This document shows, piece by piece, positions 52,321 through 63,584 of a stretch of DNA of 64,000 bases; within the stretch, counting starts at the first letter, position 1, and each line of letters begins with the position of its first letter. The position numbers and the translations under genes were made by a program. Origin of the DNA: Nocardia blacklockiae (lineage in GTDB: Bacteria > Actinomycetota > Actinomycetes > Mycobacteriales > Mycobacteriaceae); contig NZ_JADLRJ010000007.1 in NCBI RefSeq assembly GCF_015477355.1, positions 248,001 through 312,000 on the forward strand, written 5' to 3'. The notes beneath the pieces are model-generated. The model did no database searches. It was not told the origin of the DNA and saw nothing but the letters and a program-made list of their open reading frames with translations.

Positions 52321-52845
52321 CTACCGCCAGCTGAGGCGGATGTCCAGCGAGCGCAGCCAGCGCTCGAAATCGTAACCGTGGCTCGCGATCCCGTCGATCG
52401 CGGCGAGGGCGGTCTCGACGGCGCGCTGCGCGGCGGGCAGGTCCAGATAGCCCGCCGCGTGCGCGGCCAGGAGTTCGTCGATGTCGAGCAGTTCGGCGTC
52501 GCGGCCGGTGCGCACCACGATGTCGAGGTAGTGGTCGACCGATTTCCAGGTGCCCGCGTCGACCGGGCCGAATTCGCCGATGTCGAGGTAGTAGTCCTGG
52601 TCGCGCTCGTGGTCCGGGTGGTAGTGGAAGACCGTGGCGCGCAACGACACTCGCGGCAGCAGCCACGACTCCAGGTAGTGGAACTGCGGATGGTCGGCGG
52701 TGCGGGCCATGTACAGCCCCCACGGCTCCTCGTGGTACCGCTCGACCGGCCGCACGAAACCCTTCGGATCGGTGTTGGTCAGCGCGGCGAGGTCGAAGTA
52801 CTCGACCTTGGGCCGGTGCAGATCCACGACTGGGGCCTCGGACAC
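52321..52845 (-). CDS. DUF402 family protein (Rv1632c-like)
   Basis: 174 residues. DUF402 features: KVEYFDLAALTNTDPKGFVRPVERY, WGLYMARTADHPQFHYLESWLLPRVSLRATVFHYHP, DYYLDIGEF, KSVDHYLDIVVRTGRD, AELLDIDELLAAHAAGYLD. The family includes nucleoside di/triphosphatases; acidic metal ligands (YYLDIGEF, YLDIVV, DIDEL) are present. Convergent with coaE, as Rv1632c is in M. tuberculosis. Activity not proven. Confidence 0.85.
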   Translation of the reverse strand: MSEAPVVDLHRPKVEYFDLAALTNTDPKGFVRPVERYHEEPWGLYMARTADHPQFHYLESWLLPRVSLRATVFHYHPDHERDQDYYLDIGEFGPVDAGTWKSVDHYLDIVVRTGRDAELLDIDELLAAHAAGYLDLPAAQRAVETALAAIDGIASHGYDFERWLRSLDIRLSWR

Positions 52846-52959
52846 GGTTCGAATTTACCGCCCGATCGCTCGGGCCGCGCGGTGACGCCCGATCCGGCGC
52901 GGAGCGAGCGCCGCCGGGACTCCGCGGCGGGCCCGGCCGGAGCCGGGTCCGCCGACGGC

Positions 52960-53529
52960 TCACAGCCAGGTCAGCGTGATGCCGCGGGAGGCCAGCCAGT
53001 GCCCGAAGTTGTGGTCGTGCGAGGCGATTCCGTCGACCACCGCGGTGGCGTGCTCGAAGGCGTGCTGGGCGGTAGCGGCATCGACGAACCCGGCGGCGTG
53101 CGCGGCGAACAGGTCCTCGACGCCGCGCAGCTCGCAGGTGCGGCCGTTGCGGGACTCGATGTCGAGATAGTGGTAGACCGCCCGCCACCGCTTCGGCTCG
53201 ATGCGCGCGAACTCGCCGATGTGGATGTGGTAGAGCGGGTTGCGGTCGTGCGCGGCGTTGACGTGGTTCATGCTCACCCGCAGCGAGAGCTGCGGCAGCA
53301 GCCACGTCTCGGTGTAGCGGTCCGGCGGGGCGTCGGCGGCGCGCACCAGGTAGAGGCCCCACGGTTCGGCGTGGTAGTGCTCGACCGAATGGACGAAGCC
53401 GCGGGCATCGGTTTTGGTGAGGTCGGCCAGGTCGAAATACTCGGTGTGCGGCCGATGCGGCGGTCTCGAAGGGGCAGGGGACGGGTCGGAGTTGTTTCCG
53501 GGGGTGCTGCTGCGGTGTCTGAACTGCAT
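52960..53529 (-). CDS. DUF402 family protein, second copy
   Basis: 189 residues from ATG 53529 (MQFRHRSSTPG); upstream in-frame ATGs would add up to 34. Same domain as the gene at 52321: TEYFDLADLTKTDARGFVHSVEHYHAEPWGLYLVR, YTETWLLPQLSLRVSMNHVN, LYHIHIGEF, YHYLDIESRNGR. Compared with the first copy the YYLDIGEF strand reads YHIHIGEF, so an acidic residue is replaced by His. Tandem duplication on the same strand, 114 bp apart. The first ~30 residues are Pro/Ser-rich. Confidence 0.8.
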   Translation of the reverse strand: MQFRHRSSTPGNNSDPSPAPSRPPHRPHTEYFDLADLTKTDARGFVHSVEHYHAEPWGLYLVRAADAPPDRYTETWLLPQLSLRVSMNHVNAAHDRNPLYHIHIGEFARIEPKRWRAVYHYLDIESRNGRTCELRGVEDLFAAHAAGFVDAATAQHAFEHATAVVDGIASHDHNFGHWLASRGITLTWL

Positions 53530-54397
53530 GGGTGCAACTCCGTTGAGCGCGGTGGAGCGCCGGTCCCGGACATGGTCCGCGACGGCGTTGCTCGCGGGCA
53601 TTGCGACGCGTGAGGGAAGGAAACCGGCCATGACACTGCCCTTCTCGACTGTCGGACCGGATCAGATTACACCCGGGCAACCTCGCGTGGCGGGTCGTGA
53701 ACAGACCGGAATTCTCCTGTCACGCTATCGCCATCATCGTTGAGCTCCCTTGCGGCACCGGACATTTCGGACATACCTCTGTTGTGAAGCGGCGGTGCGT
53801 GGATGTTGCCCGGCCGGTGCCGCGGAGTCGCAGCAAACCCGCTGGGGCGCGGGGTGGGAGAGGGGTGGTGGGATGGCCGGAAGTGGTAGGCGCGGGGCAT
53901 GTTATCGCTCAGCGTGTCGGGAAAGTATTGCCCGGCAACAACTTTGCGGTGCCGCAGCGGTTCGCATCATTTAGTCGCCGGTGTGCGGCACGCTTGCGGG
54001 TGCTCGATGAAGTTGGTCTTGAAGGCTCGGAAACCACTGTGAGACAGCAGGTTCGGATCATGGGGACGTGGACTTCGGGAAGTCTGTGCCGTCGACTCGA
54101 CGGCGTCGCGGCGGGGCGACCGTGGCGCGGCCCGGCCTGCGGTCGGCTTCCCGGCGGGCTCCGGCGGTGCGGGTGTGTTGCGGGACGGTTGCGGTGCTGC
54201 CGTCCGGGCCGCCGCCGGGGCGTGCGACCGGCCGCGAATACTCCCGGTCCCAGGCCGTGGACGAGAGGGATTCGTCACGGCCGATCCACGCCTGAGGCCA
54301 GCGTGTCGGCGGGATGAGAGCGGGACCGGGGGTGCGCGGCCCGTGGCGTGCGTCGCAGCGGTGTTTGTTGTCGGTGCCTCGTCCTAGTCTGGTAACC
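53530..54397. other. 868-bp gene-free stretch upstream of uvrB
   Basis: The longest gap in the window. ORFs crossing it (e.g. 53697-54317 plus) have Arg/Gly/Cys-rich chance composition. I looked for a LexA box before uvrB and saw no convincing CGAAC-N4-GTTCG. Left part (53690-54010) is more A/T-rich than the right. No hairpin or RNA gene recognised. Confidence 0.5.
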
Positions 54398-56569
<2,172 letters not shown>

Positions 56570-56571
56570 GT

Positions 56572-57042
56572 TCAGGCCTGGCTCGCCATCCATTCGTTCA
56601 CGCGGCGCTCGGCCTCCTCGCGCGGGACGTCCTCGACGCGGGTCATGCACACCCAGCGGTGCCCGAACGGATCGATGACCGCGCCGTAGCGGTCGCCGGT
56701 CACGAAGGTCTGCGGGTCGTCGACGCTGTGGGCGCCGTGCTCGCGGGCGCGCGCGGCCACCAGATCCACGTCGTCGCAGTAGTGCACGATGCTGGTGTGC
56801 ACCCACTCGCCGTTCGGCGCGCGCACGCCGTGCTCCGGGACGGGCAGGCCGACCTGGACGGTGGAGTCGCCGATCTTCAACTCGGCGTGCGCGGGCTGCC
56901 CGTCGGGCAGATCGTTGCGGCTGATCACCTCGGCGCCGAAGACGGCGCAGTAGAACTCGATGGCCTTGTTGCCGTCCGGGACGGCCAGGAAGCAGGTGAT
57001 GGAGTGGTAGCCCTCGGGAATCGGTTGCACTGTGTTCGTCAT
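56572..57042 (-). CDS. glyoxalase/VOC-superfamily protein (PhnB-like)
   Basis: 156 residues from ATG 57042 (MTNTVQPIPEG). PhnB pattern: YHSITCFLAVPDGNKAIEFYCAVFGAEV, HAELKIGDSTVQVGLPV, VHTSIVHYCDDVDLVAARAREHGA, GDRYGAVIDPFGHRWVCMTR. A vicinal-oxygen-chelate fold; several PhnB-like members are not enzymes. Convergent with uvrB and divergent from an AraC-family regulator 65 bp away. Confidence 0.85.
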   Translation of the reverse strand: MTNTVQPIPEGYHSITCFLAVPDGNKAIEFYCAVFGAEVISRNDLPDGQPAHAELKIGDSTVQVGLPVPEHGVRAPNGEWVHTSIVHYCDDVDLVAARAREHGAHSVDDPQTFVTGDRYGAVIDPFGHRWVCMTRVEDVPREEAERRVNEWMASQA

Positions 57043-57107
57043 GACCCCCACTCTCGTCGCCCGTCCGGCGCGGATCTTGTAAGAACGCGACAGCCCGGGG
57101 CACGCGC

Positions 57108-58016
57108 ATGACCGAACCGCCCGTCCGCGCCGAAAGCCCTGTGCCGGAACGTATTCGGGTCCCGCCGCCGGAGGTCACCAAGGGCATCCTGCATCCGCGC
57201 GAACAGGAGCGGCACCGCACGCTGGTGCGGATGCCGACCGGGCCGCGCACGTCCACCTTCGCCGAGTGGTACTGGTCGGTGCGGTGGGATCTGCGCGGCC
57301 GTCCGGCGTACGTGGCCGAGGTGCTGCCGTTCCCGTGCGTCAACGTCACCTTCGAGCGCAGCCACACCCGGTCCGGCGGCTGGGTCAACGGCGTGTGCAC
57401 CACCAAGTACACCCGCGAACTCGCCGGCGTGGGGGAGACATTCGCGCTGAAGTTCCGGGTCGGCGGGTTCGGCGCGTTCACCGGGCTCGAGGTCGGCGCG
57501 CTGCGCGACCGCGCGGTGGAGCTCACCGAGGTCCTGCCCGAGGCCGCCGGGCTGACCGAGCGGGTCCTGTCCGAGCCCGCCGACGAGCGGCGCCGCGATC
57601 TGGTCGAGGACTTCTTCGCCGGGGTCGCCCGGCACGGCCCCGCCGACGAGTCCTACCGCGCGGTGCTGCGCATCGTCGCGGAGATGGAGGCCGACCGCGG
57701 ACTGACCAGGGTCGAGCAGGTGACCGAGCGCTTCGGCGTGCCGACCCGCACCCTGCAGCGGTTGTTCCGCCGGTACGTGGGCGCGGGCCCGAAGTGGGTG
57801 CTGCGCCGGTTCCGCCTGCAGGACGGCGCGCAGCTGCTCGCCGACGGCCGCGTCGACGACCTGGCCGCGCTCGCACTCAAGCTGGGCTACTTCGACCAGC
57901 CGCATTTCTGCCGCGAGTTCACCCGGGAGGTCGGAATGGCGCCGCTGGAATACGCGCGTACCTCATTACTCTCACACCAGCAGACCGGATCGGGTCAGCC
58001 GGCCACTATCGGGTAG
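57108..58016 (+). CDS. AraC-family transcriptional regulator
   Basis: 302 residues. The N-terminal ~180 residues are a DUF6597-like sensor region (EWYWSVRWDLRGRPAYVAEVLPFPCVNVTFE; GEFTALKFRVGG-like strand). C-terminal AraC HTH pair: RVEQVTERFGVPTRTLQRLFRRYVGAGPKWVLRRFRLQ and ALALKLGYFDQPHFCREFTREVGMAPLEYAR. Such regulators often pair with glyoxalase/PhnB-like genes, and here one is divergent, 65 bp away. Effector unknown. Confidence 0.92.
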   Translation: MTEPPVRAESPVPERIRVPPPEVTKGILHPREQERHRTLVRMPTGPRTSTFAEWYWSVRWDLRGRPAYVAEVLPFPCVNVTFERSHTRSGGWVNGVCTTKYTRELAGVGETFALKFRVGGFGAFTGLEVGALRDRAVELTEVLPEAAGLTERVLSEPADERRRDLVEDFFAGVARHGPADESYRAVLRIVAEMEADRGLTRVEQVTERFGVPTRTLQRLFRRYVGAGPKWVLRRFRLQDGAQLLADGRVDDLAALALKLGYFDQPHFCREFTREVGMAPLEYARTSLLSHQQTGSGQPATIG

Positions 58017-58076
58017 TCGGCACGGGTGGCCGGGAATACCCGGTCGGGCAAGTAGTTGAATGCTGTATTACCAGCT

Positions 58077-58093
58077 CGGCAGGCGACCTGCCG
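58077..58093 (+). repeat. small hairpin in the DoxX 5' region
   Basis: CGGCAGG (58077-58083) and CCTGCCG (58087-58093), perfect 7-bp stem with loop CGA, ending 40 bp before the DoxX ATG. Could affect translation or be an operator; purpose unknown. Confidence 0.3.
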
Positions 58094-58133
58094 TTCGGCC
58101 TCGCCGCCCTGCCGACAACCAGAGGAGTTGGCA

Positions 58134-58550
58134 ATGAGCGTTCTGGTGTTGATCGGACGGATTCTCTTCGTCGTGTTGTTCCTGATGTCCGCGGTCGGAC
58201 ATCTCACCCAGGCCGACGGGATGGCCGGGTACGCCCAGAGCAAGGGCGTGCCGGCGGCCAAGCTGGCGGTGCAGGCCTCGGGTGTGCTGCAACTGCTCGG
58301 CGGGCTGAGCATCCTGCTCGGAATCTGGGCGGATCTCGGCGCGCTGCTGTTGCTCATCTTCCTCGTGCCGACCGCCGTGCTGATGCATCCGTTCTGGAAG
58401 GAAACCGACGCGCAGGCCAAGCAGACCGAGATGATCCAATTCAACAAGGATCTGGCACTCGCCGGCGCGGCACTGATGTTGTTCGCCTTCTTCGCGCACG
58501 TATCCGATCTCGGATTGACGATCACCGGACCGCTTTTCCGGCTCGGCTGA
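58134..58550 (+). CDS. DoxX family membrane protein
   Basis: 138 residues from ATG 58134, with AGAGGAG upstream. Four hydrophobic segments; the start VLVLIGRILFVVLFLMSAVGHL is the DoxX signature, followed by AGYAQSKGVPAAKLAVQASGVLQLLGGLSILLG. In mycobacteria DoxX forms a complex with superoxide dismutase SodA and a sulfurtransferase in thiol homeostasis; whether this paralogue does is unknown. It follows the AraC gene by 117 bp. Confidence 0.85.
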   Translation: MSVLVLIGRILFVVLFLMSAVGHLTQADGMAGYAQSKGVPAAKLAVQASGVLQLLGGLSILLGIWADLGALLLLIFLVPTAVLMHPFWKETDAQAKQTEMIQFNKDLALAGAALMLFAFFAHVSDLGLTITGPLFRLG

Positions 58551-58976
58551 TCGGCCGGCGGTGCTATTCGTGGCAATAGTCGGGATTTCCCGGCGAACTA
58601 CCAGCGGCGGCCGCGACAGCGCAATTGTGAATCGTCACCAACCGGCCCCGACCTGCGCCGGGGCCGGGTGTGGTGGCCCGGCCGCGCCGCCGAATTTCGG
58701 CGCTGTGACGAAAATCCCAGGGGCACAAGACCGTTCGGTCCGTGTCGAGGATCATGCCGGGCCGCGCAATACCGGAATCGCCGCTGGTGGTGTGGGTCCT
58801 TTCCGGCATCCGGCAGGCGAATGTGTGCCGCGCGTTACTCGGCACGCGAGTGTGATGTGTTGCGATTTCGGATATTTCCGGCCTGGCACCGGTTATCGTC
58901 TAGCGCAGTTGCCGCGCGGCGCCCGCACTCCCGGGCGAAACGCGCCGCATCCGACCCGTTGCAGTTTGGAGGAGAG
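58551..58976. other. 426-bp intergenic region before the universal stress gene
   Basis: No gene, strong hairpin or recognised regulatory motif seen; I specifically saw no DosR-type palindrome. The promoter of the stress gene is presumably here. Confidence 0.4.
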
Positions 58977-59429
58977 ATGACCGCCTACCGGTCCATTGTC
59001 GTCGGTACCGATGGCTCGGACTCGTCGTACGTCGCCGTCGAGAAGGCCGCCGCACTGGCCGGCGACGCGGGCGCCACGCTGTACGTCGCCTGCGCGTACT
59101 ACCCGACCGACGACCGCGACGTCGCCGCCGCGGCCGACGTGCTCAAGGACGAGGCCTACCAGGTGCGCGGCTCCGCGCCCACCAACGAGATCCTGCGGGT
59201 GGCACGGGACAAGGCCGCCGCGGCCGGCGCCACCAACATCGTCGAGAAGGCCATCGTCGGCGAGCCCGTCGAGGGCCTGCTGTCGCTGGCGAAGGAGGTG
59301 GAGGCCGACCTGCTGGTTGTCGGCAACCGCGGCCTCAACACCCTGACCGGCCGCCTGCTCGGCTCGGTGCCCTCCGACGTCGCCCGCAAATCCCGCACCG
59401 ACGTGCTGATCGTGCACACGGTGCGCTGA
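58977..59429 (+). CDS. universal stress protein (UspA family)
   Basis: 150 residues, one USP domain. Start YRSIVVGTDGSDSSYVAVEKAAALA; ATP-binding signature GNRGLNTLTGRLLGSVPSDV (G-x2-G-x9-G-[ST]). It matches the position and pattern of Rv1636 (TB15.3), a cAMP/ATP-binding universal stress protein of mycobacteria. ATG preceded by GGAGGAGAG. Confidence 0.93.
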   Translation: MTAYRSIVVGTDGSDSSYVAVEKAAALAGDAGATLYVACAYYPTDDRDVAAAADVLKDEAYQVRGSAPTNEILRVARDKAAAAGATNIVEKAIVGEPVEGLLSLAKEVEADLLVVGNRGLNTLTGRLLGSVPSDVARKSRTDVLIVHTVR

Positions 59430-59445
59430 GCGCAACAGCCCTCGT

Positions 59446-59487
59446 CCGTGCCGTCCCGCCTGCCAGGGTGGGGCGGCACGGTCGTTT
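59446..59487. terminator. terminator between the convergent stress-protein and helicase genes
   Basis: 15-bp stem 59446-59460 with 59467-59481 (two G-T pairs), 6-base loop, followed by TCGTTT. It starts 16 bp after the stress gene stop. Confidence 0.65.
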
Positions 59488-59563
59488 CCGGGAATGCCCG
59501 CACGCCCCACACCATGTCGCCTCGGTGGGTGGGTGGGTGGGTGCCGGGATGCCGAAAGGCTGC

Positions 59564-61876
59564 TCAGCCAGCGTCTTTCAAGCGGCTCAGGACGTCCGGC
59601 AGGTCGGTGGTGTGGACGACCGAGAGGCGCTGGGTGGCGCGGGTGAGGGCGACGTAGAGGTCGTTGTGGCCGCGGGGGGACTCGTCGAGCACCGCCTGGG
59701 GCTCGACCAGGATGACCGCGTCGAACTCCAGGCCCTTGGCCTCGGTCACGGTGAGCACGCGCACGGAATCGCCCGCCAGGGCGGCGTAGTCGTCGACCCG
59801 GTCGTGCGGTGTCAGCACGGCGGTGAGGCCGGGGCGCGCGGCCTCCTCGGCGACCAGCCGGGTCACCGTGTCCACCGCCTCGTCCGCGCTCACCCGGAAA
59901 GCCTGTGGCGGGCAGCCGGATTCGCGCACCGAGCGGGGCGCCGCCGTGCCGGGGTCGATGGCCGCGAGCACGTCGGCGGCCACCGCCATGATCTCCGCGG
60001 GGGTGCGGTAGTTGACGGTCAGCTCGGTCAGCTTCCACCGCTTGGCCACGTACGGCTCCAGCATGCGCTGCCACGACGACGCCCCGGCCGGATCGCCGGT
60101 CTGCGCGACGTCGCCGACCACCGTGACCCAGCGGTTCGGGATGCGGCGCATGACCATTCGCCACGCCATCTCCGACAGTTCCTGGGCCTCGTCGACGATC
60201 ACGTGCCCGTAGGTCCAGGTGCGGTCGCCCGCGGCGCGTTCGGCGGTGGTCTGGCGGGTGCCGACGTTCTGGCGCTCGGCCAGCTGGCTCGCGTCGATCA
60301 GGTCGTAGGCCATCAGGATCTCGGGGTCCAGCTCGTCCTCCAGATCCTGTGGCGCCGAACCGGTCAGGATGTCGAGGGCGTCCTGGGCCTCGGCGAGCTG
60401 AGCCCGCCAGCGACGGCGCGACCGCTCGCGCTCCTCGGCGTCGTCGACGCCCAGCAGTTCGGCGAGTTCGTCGAGCAGCGGGGCGTCGGCGGCGCTGAAG
60501 CGGCCGTCGTCGGGCCGGTACAGCTCCTTGCGGTCCTCGGGGGAGAGGTCGCCGGCGGCCCGGGCCAGCCGGTCGGGGTCGGCCCACAGGCCGGCCAGCA
60601 CCTCCTGCGGCGACAGCACCGGCCACAGCGCGGCGATCTCGCGCTGGATGTCGGCGTCGGCGCGCATCTCGTCGCGGATTTCGGTGAGATCGGCCTGGCT
60701 CAACAAATTCCGGCCGCCGGTCAGGTCGCGGCCCAGCACCTGCGCCAGCTGATCGGTGAGCGCGTCGACCACCGACGCCGCGAAGATCGGCCTGGCCAGG
60801 TTGTGCGGGCGGCGCGAGGAGCGGGCGCGGCCGCGGGCCTTGGTGACGATCTTGCGGTCCAGGGTCAGGTCGTAGCCGTCGAAGCTCAGCCGGATCGGCT
60901 CCCGCGGGACCTGCTGCCGGTCCCGCACGCCCTTCTTCAAAATCTCGAGCATGTCCAGCGAGCCCTTCAGCTCACCCGCCCGCAGCGAATCGTGCAGTGC
61001 CGCTTTCACTCCCGGGTACAGGTCGCCGATCGTGGACAGCAGCACCCCGGTCTCGCCCAGCGACGGCAGCACCTGGCCGATGTAGTCGAGGAAGGTGGTG
61101 TTCGGGCCGATGATCAGCACGCCGGCCTTGTCCAGCTGCTGGCGGTAGGTGTACAGCAGGTAGGCCGCGCGGTGCAGCGCCACCGCCGTCTTGCCGGTGC
61201 CCGGCCCGCCCTGCACCACCAGCACGCTCTTGTGCTCGGAGCGGATGATGGCGTCCTGCTCGCTCTGGATGGTCTCGACGATGTCGCTCATGTGCCCGGT
61301 GCGGGCGGCGTTGAGCGCGGCGAGCAGCGCGCTCTCGCTGCCGACCCCGGTCTCGTCGGAGTCGATCGCGCCGGCCTGCCGCGCGGTCTCCAGATCGAGG
61401 TACTCGTCGGTGACGGCGGTGACCTGCCGGTTGCGCGAGCGGATGTGCCGCCGCCGCGTCACGCCGTCCGGTTGCGCGGTGGTCGCCAGATAGAACGGGC
61501 GGGCCAGCGGCGCGCGCCAGTCCAGCAGCAGGGTGGCGTAGTCGTCGTCCTCGTCCAGGATGCCGAGGCGGCCGATGTAGCGGTGCTCGCCGGCCTCGCT
61601 CTCGGTGTCGGACAGGTCGATCCGGCCGAAGCACAGGCCGTGCTCGGCGGCGTCGTACTTGGCCAGGTCCTCGGTGTAGAGCTGGGTGAAGGACTCGCGC
61701 TCGCTGCGTGCCTGCGGCGTGCCGCCGGACTCCAGCAGCACCGTCTTGAGGCGGCGCTGGGCGTAGTCGCGCATCGCGTCCAGCCGCTGGTACAGCAGCG
61801 TCAGGTGGTCCTGTTCGCGGGCGAGTTCGGCTGCGCGGTCGGTTGCCGGGCGATCCTCGGTGAGGCGATCGGGCAA
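59564..61876 (-). CDS. UvrD/Rep-superfamily helicase, HelD/HelR-like RNA polymerase recycling factor
   Basis: 770 residues. N-terminal coiled-coil arm (RAAELAREQDHLTLLYQRLDAMRDYAQRR) absent from true repair helicases; then FGRIDLS...YIGRLGI, DWRAPLARPFY, Walker A QGGPGTGKTAVALHRAAYLLY, Walker B HVIVDEAQELSEMAW, VVGDVAQTGD, and C-terminal EAKGLEFDAVILVEP, NDLYVALTRATQRL. This order is that of HelD, which removes stalled RNA polymerase. Actinobacterial HelR members dislodge rifamycins. I see no rifamycin-associated element upstream, and the class cannot be decided by eye. Confidence 0.88.
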   Translation of the reverse strand: MPDRLTEDRPATDRAAELAREQDHLTLLYQRLDAMRDYAQRRLKTVLLESGGTPQARSERESFTQLYTEDLAKYDAAEHGLCFGRIDLSDTESEAGEHRYIGRLGILDEDDDYATLLLDWRAPLARPFYLATTAQPDGVTRRRHIRSRNRQVTAVTDEYLDLETARQAGAIDSDETGVGSESALLAALNAARTGHMSDIVETIQSEQDAIIRSEHKSVLVVQGGPGTGKTAVALHRAAYLLYTYRQQLDKAGVLIIGPNTTFLDYIGQVLPSLGETGVLLSTIGDLYPGVKAALHDSLRAGELKGSLDMLEILKKGVRDRQQVPREPIRLSFDGYDLTLDRKIVTKARGRARSSRRPHNLARPIFAASVVDALTDQLAQVLGRDLTGGRNLLSQADLTEIRDEMRADADIQREIAALWPVLSPQEVLAGLWADPDRLARAAGDLSPEDRKELYRPDDGRFSAADAPLLDELAELLGVDDAEERERSRRRWRAQLAEAQDALDILTGSAPQDLEDELDPEILMAYDLIDASQLAERQNVGTRQTTAERAAGDRTWTYGHVIVDEAQELSEMAWRMVMRRIPNRWVTVVGDVAQTGDPAGASSWQRMLEPYVAKRWKLTELTVNYRTPAEIMAVAADVLAAIDPGTAAPRSVRESGCPPQAFRVSADEAVDTVTRLVAEEAARPGLTAVLTPHDRVDDYAALAGDSVRVLTVTEAKGLEFDAVILVEPQAVLDESPRGHNDLYVALTRATQRLSVVHTTDLPDVLSRLKDAG

Positions 61877-62032
61877 GACGTCAACTCCTTGTCACCACGG
61901 GCCGGCCGACAGCGGCCGCGCAAAGGAAAACCAGAGTTGTCGAGTCTAGTGGTGGTTCGGCGAGCGCGCCGTAAGCGCAGGTGAGGCATTCCGCACGGGG
62001 CGCGGGCGCGACGGGTGTGGTAGCGGCGGCGC

Positions 62033-63412
62033 TCAGGAGGCGTGCGTGTTGTTCGGCCGCCGCCCCAGCGTGTTGCCCTCGCGGCCGGTGGCCGGCTTGG
62101 CGCGGTACATCGCCAGGTCGGCGTCGTGCAGCACGGCTTCCGGGGTGCGCGTGTCGCCCGGGTGCAGCGGCGCGACGCCGATGGAGGCGTCGACGTGGAT
62201 GCGGTGCCCGCGCGCGATGATCGGCTCGGACATGCTCTGCCGCAGCCGCTTCACCAGCACGTCCAGGTCCTCGGGCTGGGTGTGGCCGGACAGCAGCACC
62301 AGAAATTCGTCACCGCCCAGGCGGCCCACCACGTCGTCGTGGCGCAGGCTGCGCTGCAGGCGCTGGGCCACGATCTGTAGCACGGTGTCGCCGATGGCGT
62401 GGCCGAGCGTGTCGTTGATGTTCTTGAAGCCGTCCAGATCGATGAACAGCACGGTCGCCACCGGCAGGTCCTCGCTGGTGCCCAGCGCCGCCGCCAGCCG
62501 CGACAGCACCAGCGACCGGTTGGCCAGCCCGGTGAGCGGGTCGTGGGTGGCCTGGTACTCCAATTGCCTTCGGCTGGCCCGGAATTCGGTGACATCGTTG
62601 AACGACGACACCGCGGGCGAGTCGGGGTCGCCGGGGTTGAGCAGCCGGCTCGAGCCCGACAGCCAGCGGCGCTGCCCGTCGGGGCGGTCCACGCCGAACA
62701 CGTAGCGGGTGATGGTCTCGCCGGTGGCCAGCGTGCGCGCGATCGGGTGCCGCAGCGGGGGCAACGGCTGGGCGTTGGCGTCGAGCATCGACAGGGGTAA
62801 GGCGTCGATGCGCATGCCGACCAGGTCGTCGTTCTCGTGGCCGAAGATGCGCTTGGCGGCGGGATTGACCGATTCGATGCGCCCGTCGCGATCGATCACC
62901 ACCACGCCCTCCTCCAGCTGCGAGACGACGGTGGTGAAGTGCTGTTCCGCGCGCCGCTGGGCCGCCTCGGCGCGCCGCTGGGCCGTCAGGTCGTGTATCA
63001 CCACCTGGTAGGCGACGTGGTCCTGCCAGGCGGTGAGTACGGAGACGGTCTCCACGTCGACCTTGCGGCCGTCGCAGCGCATGAGGGTCATCTCCGCGGG
63101 ATCGGAGGCGTCGCCCGTGGACTCGAGCCGGCCGATTCTTTCCAGCATCGCGGGTATCGACCGAGGGTCGACGAAACGCGTGACCGGCTGTCCGACAAGC
63201 TGATCGGTATCCTCGGCAGCAAGTAGCCGCACTATTGCTGGATTGGCAAACACGATGATGCCGCGCTCATGGACCACCACCCCGTCCGGGCTGTGCTCGA
63301 CGAGGGTCCGATACCGCTGGGCAAGCTGTTCGGCATCCACCGGGTCACCCCGGTCGCCACCCACCTCCACCACACGTACCCCCTGATCATCGAAGACTTG
63401 CGTCAATGGCAC
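62033..63412 (-). CDS. PAS-PAS-GGDEF diguanylate cyclase
   Basis: 459 residues. First PAS ~30-145 (LVEHSPDGVVVHERGIIVFANPAIVRLL), coiled-coil linker RRAEAAQRRAEQ, second PAS ~155-275 (LEEGVVVIDRDGRIESVNPAAKRIFG), signalling helix (RQLEYQATHDPLTGLANR), then a GGDEF domain with intact RLGGDEF signature and the metal Asp in FIDLDGFKNINDTLGH. Predicted to make cyclic di-GMP in the cytosol, with no membrane segment. No EAL domain. The RxxD inhibitory site is not obvious. Confidence 0.92.
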   Translation of the reverse strand: MPLTQVFDDQGVRVVEVGGDRGDPVDAEQLAQRYRTLVEHSPDGVVVHERGIIVFANPAIVRLLAAEDTDQLVGQPVTRFVDPRSIPAMLERIGRLESTGDASDPAEMTLMRCDGRKVDVETVSVLTAWQDHVAYQVVIHDLTAQRRAEAAQRRAEQHFTTVVSQLEEGVVVIDRDGRIESVNPAAKRIFGHENDDLVGMRIDALPLSMLDANAQPLPPLRHPIARTLATGETITRYVFGVDRPDGQRRWLSGSSRLLNPGDPDSPAVSSFNDVTEFRASRRQLEYQATHDPLTGLANRSLVLSRLAAALGTSEDLPVATVLFIDLDGFKNINDTLGHAIGDTVLQIVAQRLQRSLRHDDVVGRLGGDEFLVLLSGHTQPEDLDVLVKRLRQSMSEPIIARGHRIHVDASIGVAPLHPGDTRTPEAVLHDADLAMYRAKPATGREGNTLGRRPNNTHAS

Positions 63413-63584
63413 ACGGGATCATTCTGTTGTCCGGCACGTATCAGATCACAGCGCCGACGGTATTGGATCTGTCACAGTTCGGGCACTTCGTCGGGCGCTG
63501 ATTGGCGATCATTACAGCTACCGGTTTGCTCAGCGATGGCGAATTACTCGCTATCGGGTCCGGGACCGGTGAAGGAGCGATGCG

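Noticed and set aside
53697-54317. 206-codon plus-strand ORF before uvrB
   Set aside because: Composition (Arg, Gly, Cys) is that of a chance frame; no motif or ribosome-binding site.
61877-61990. rifamycin-associated element upstream of the HelR-like gene
   Set aside because: I looked for a long GC-rich palindrome before the start and saw none that matches what I remember of that element.
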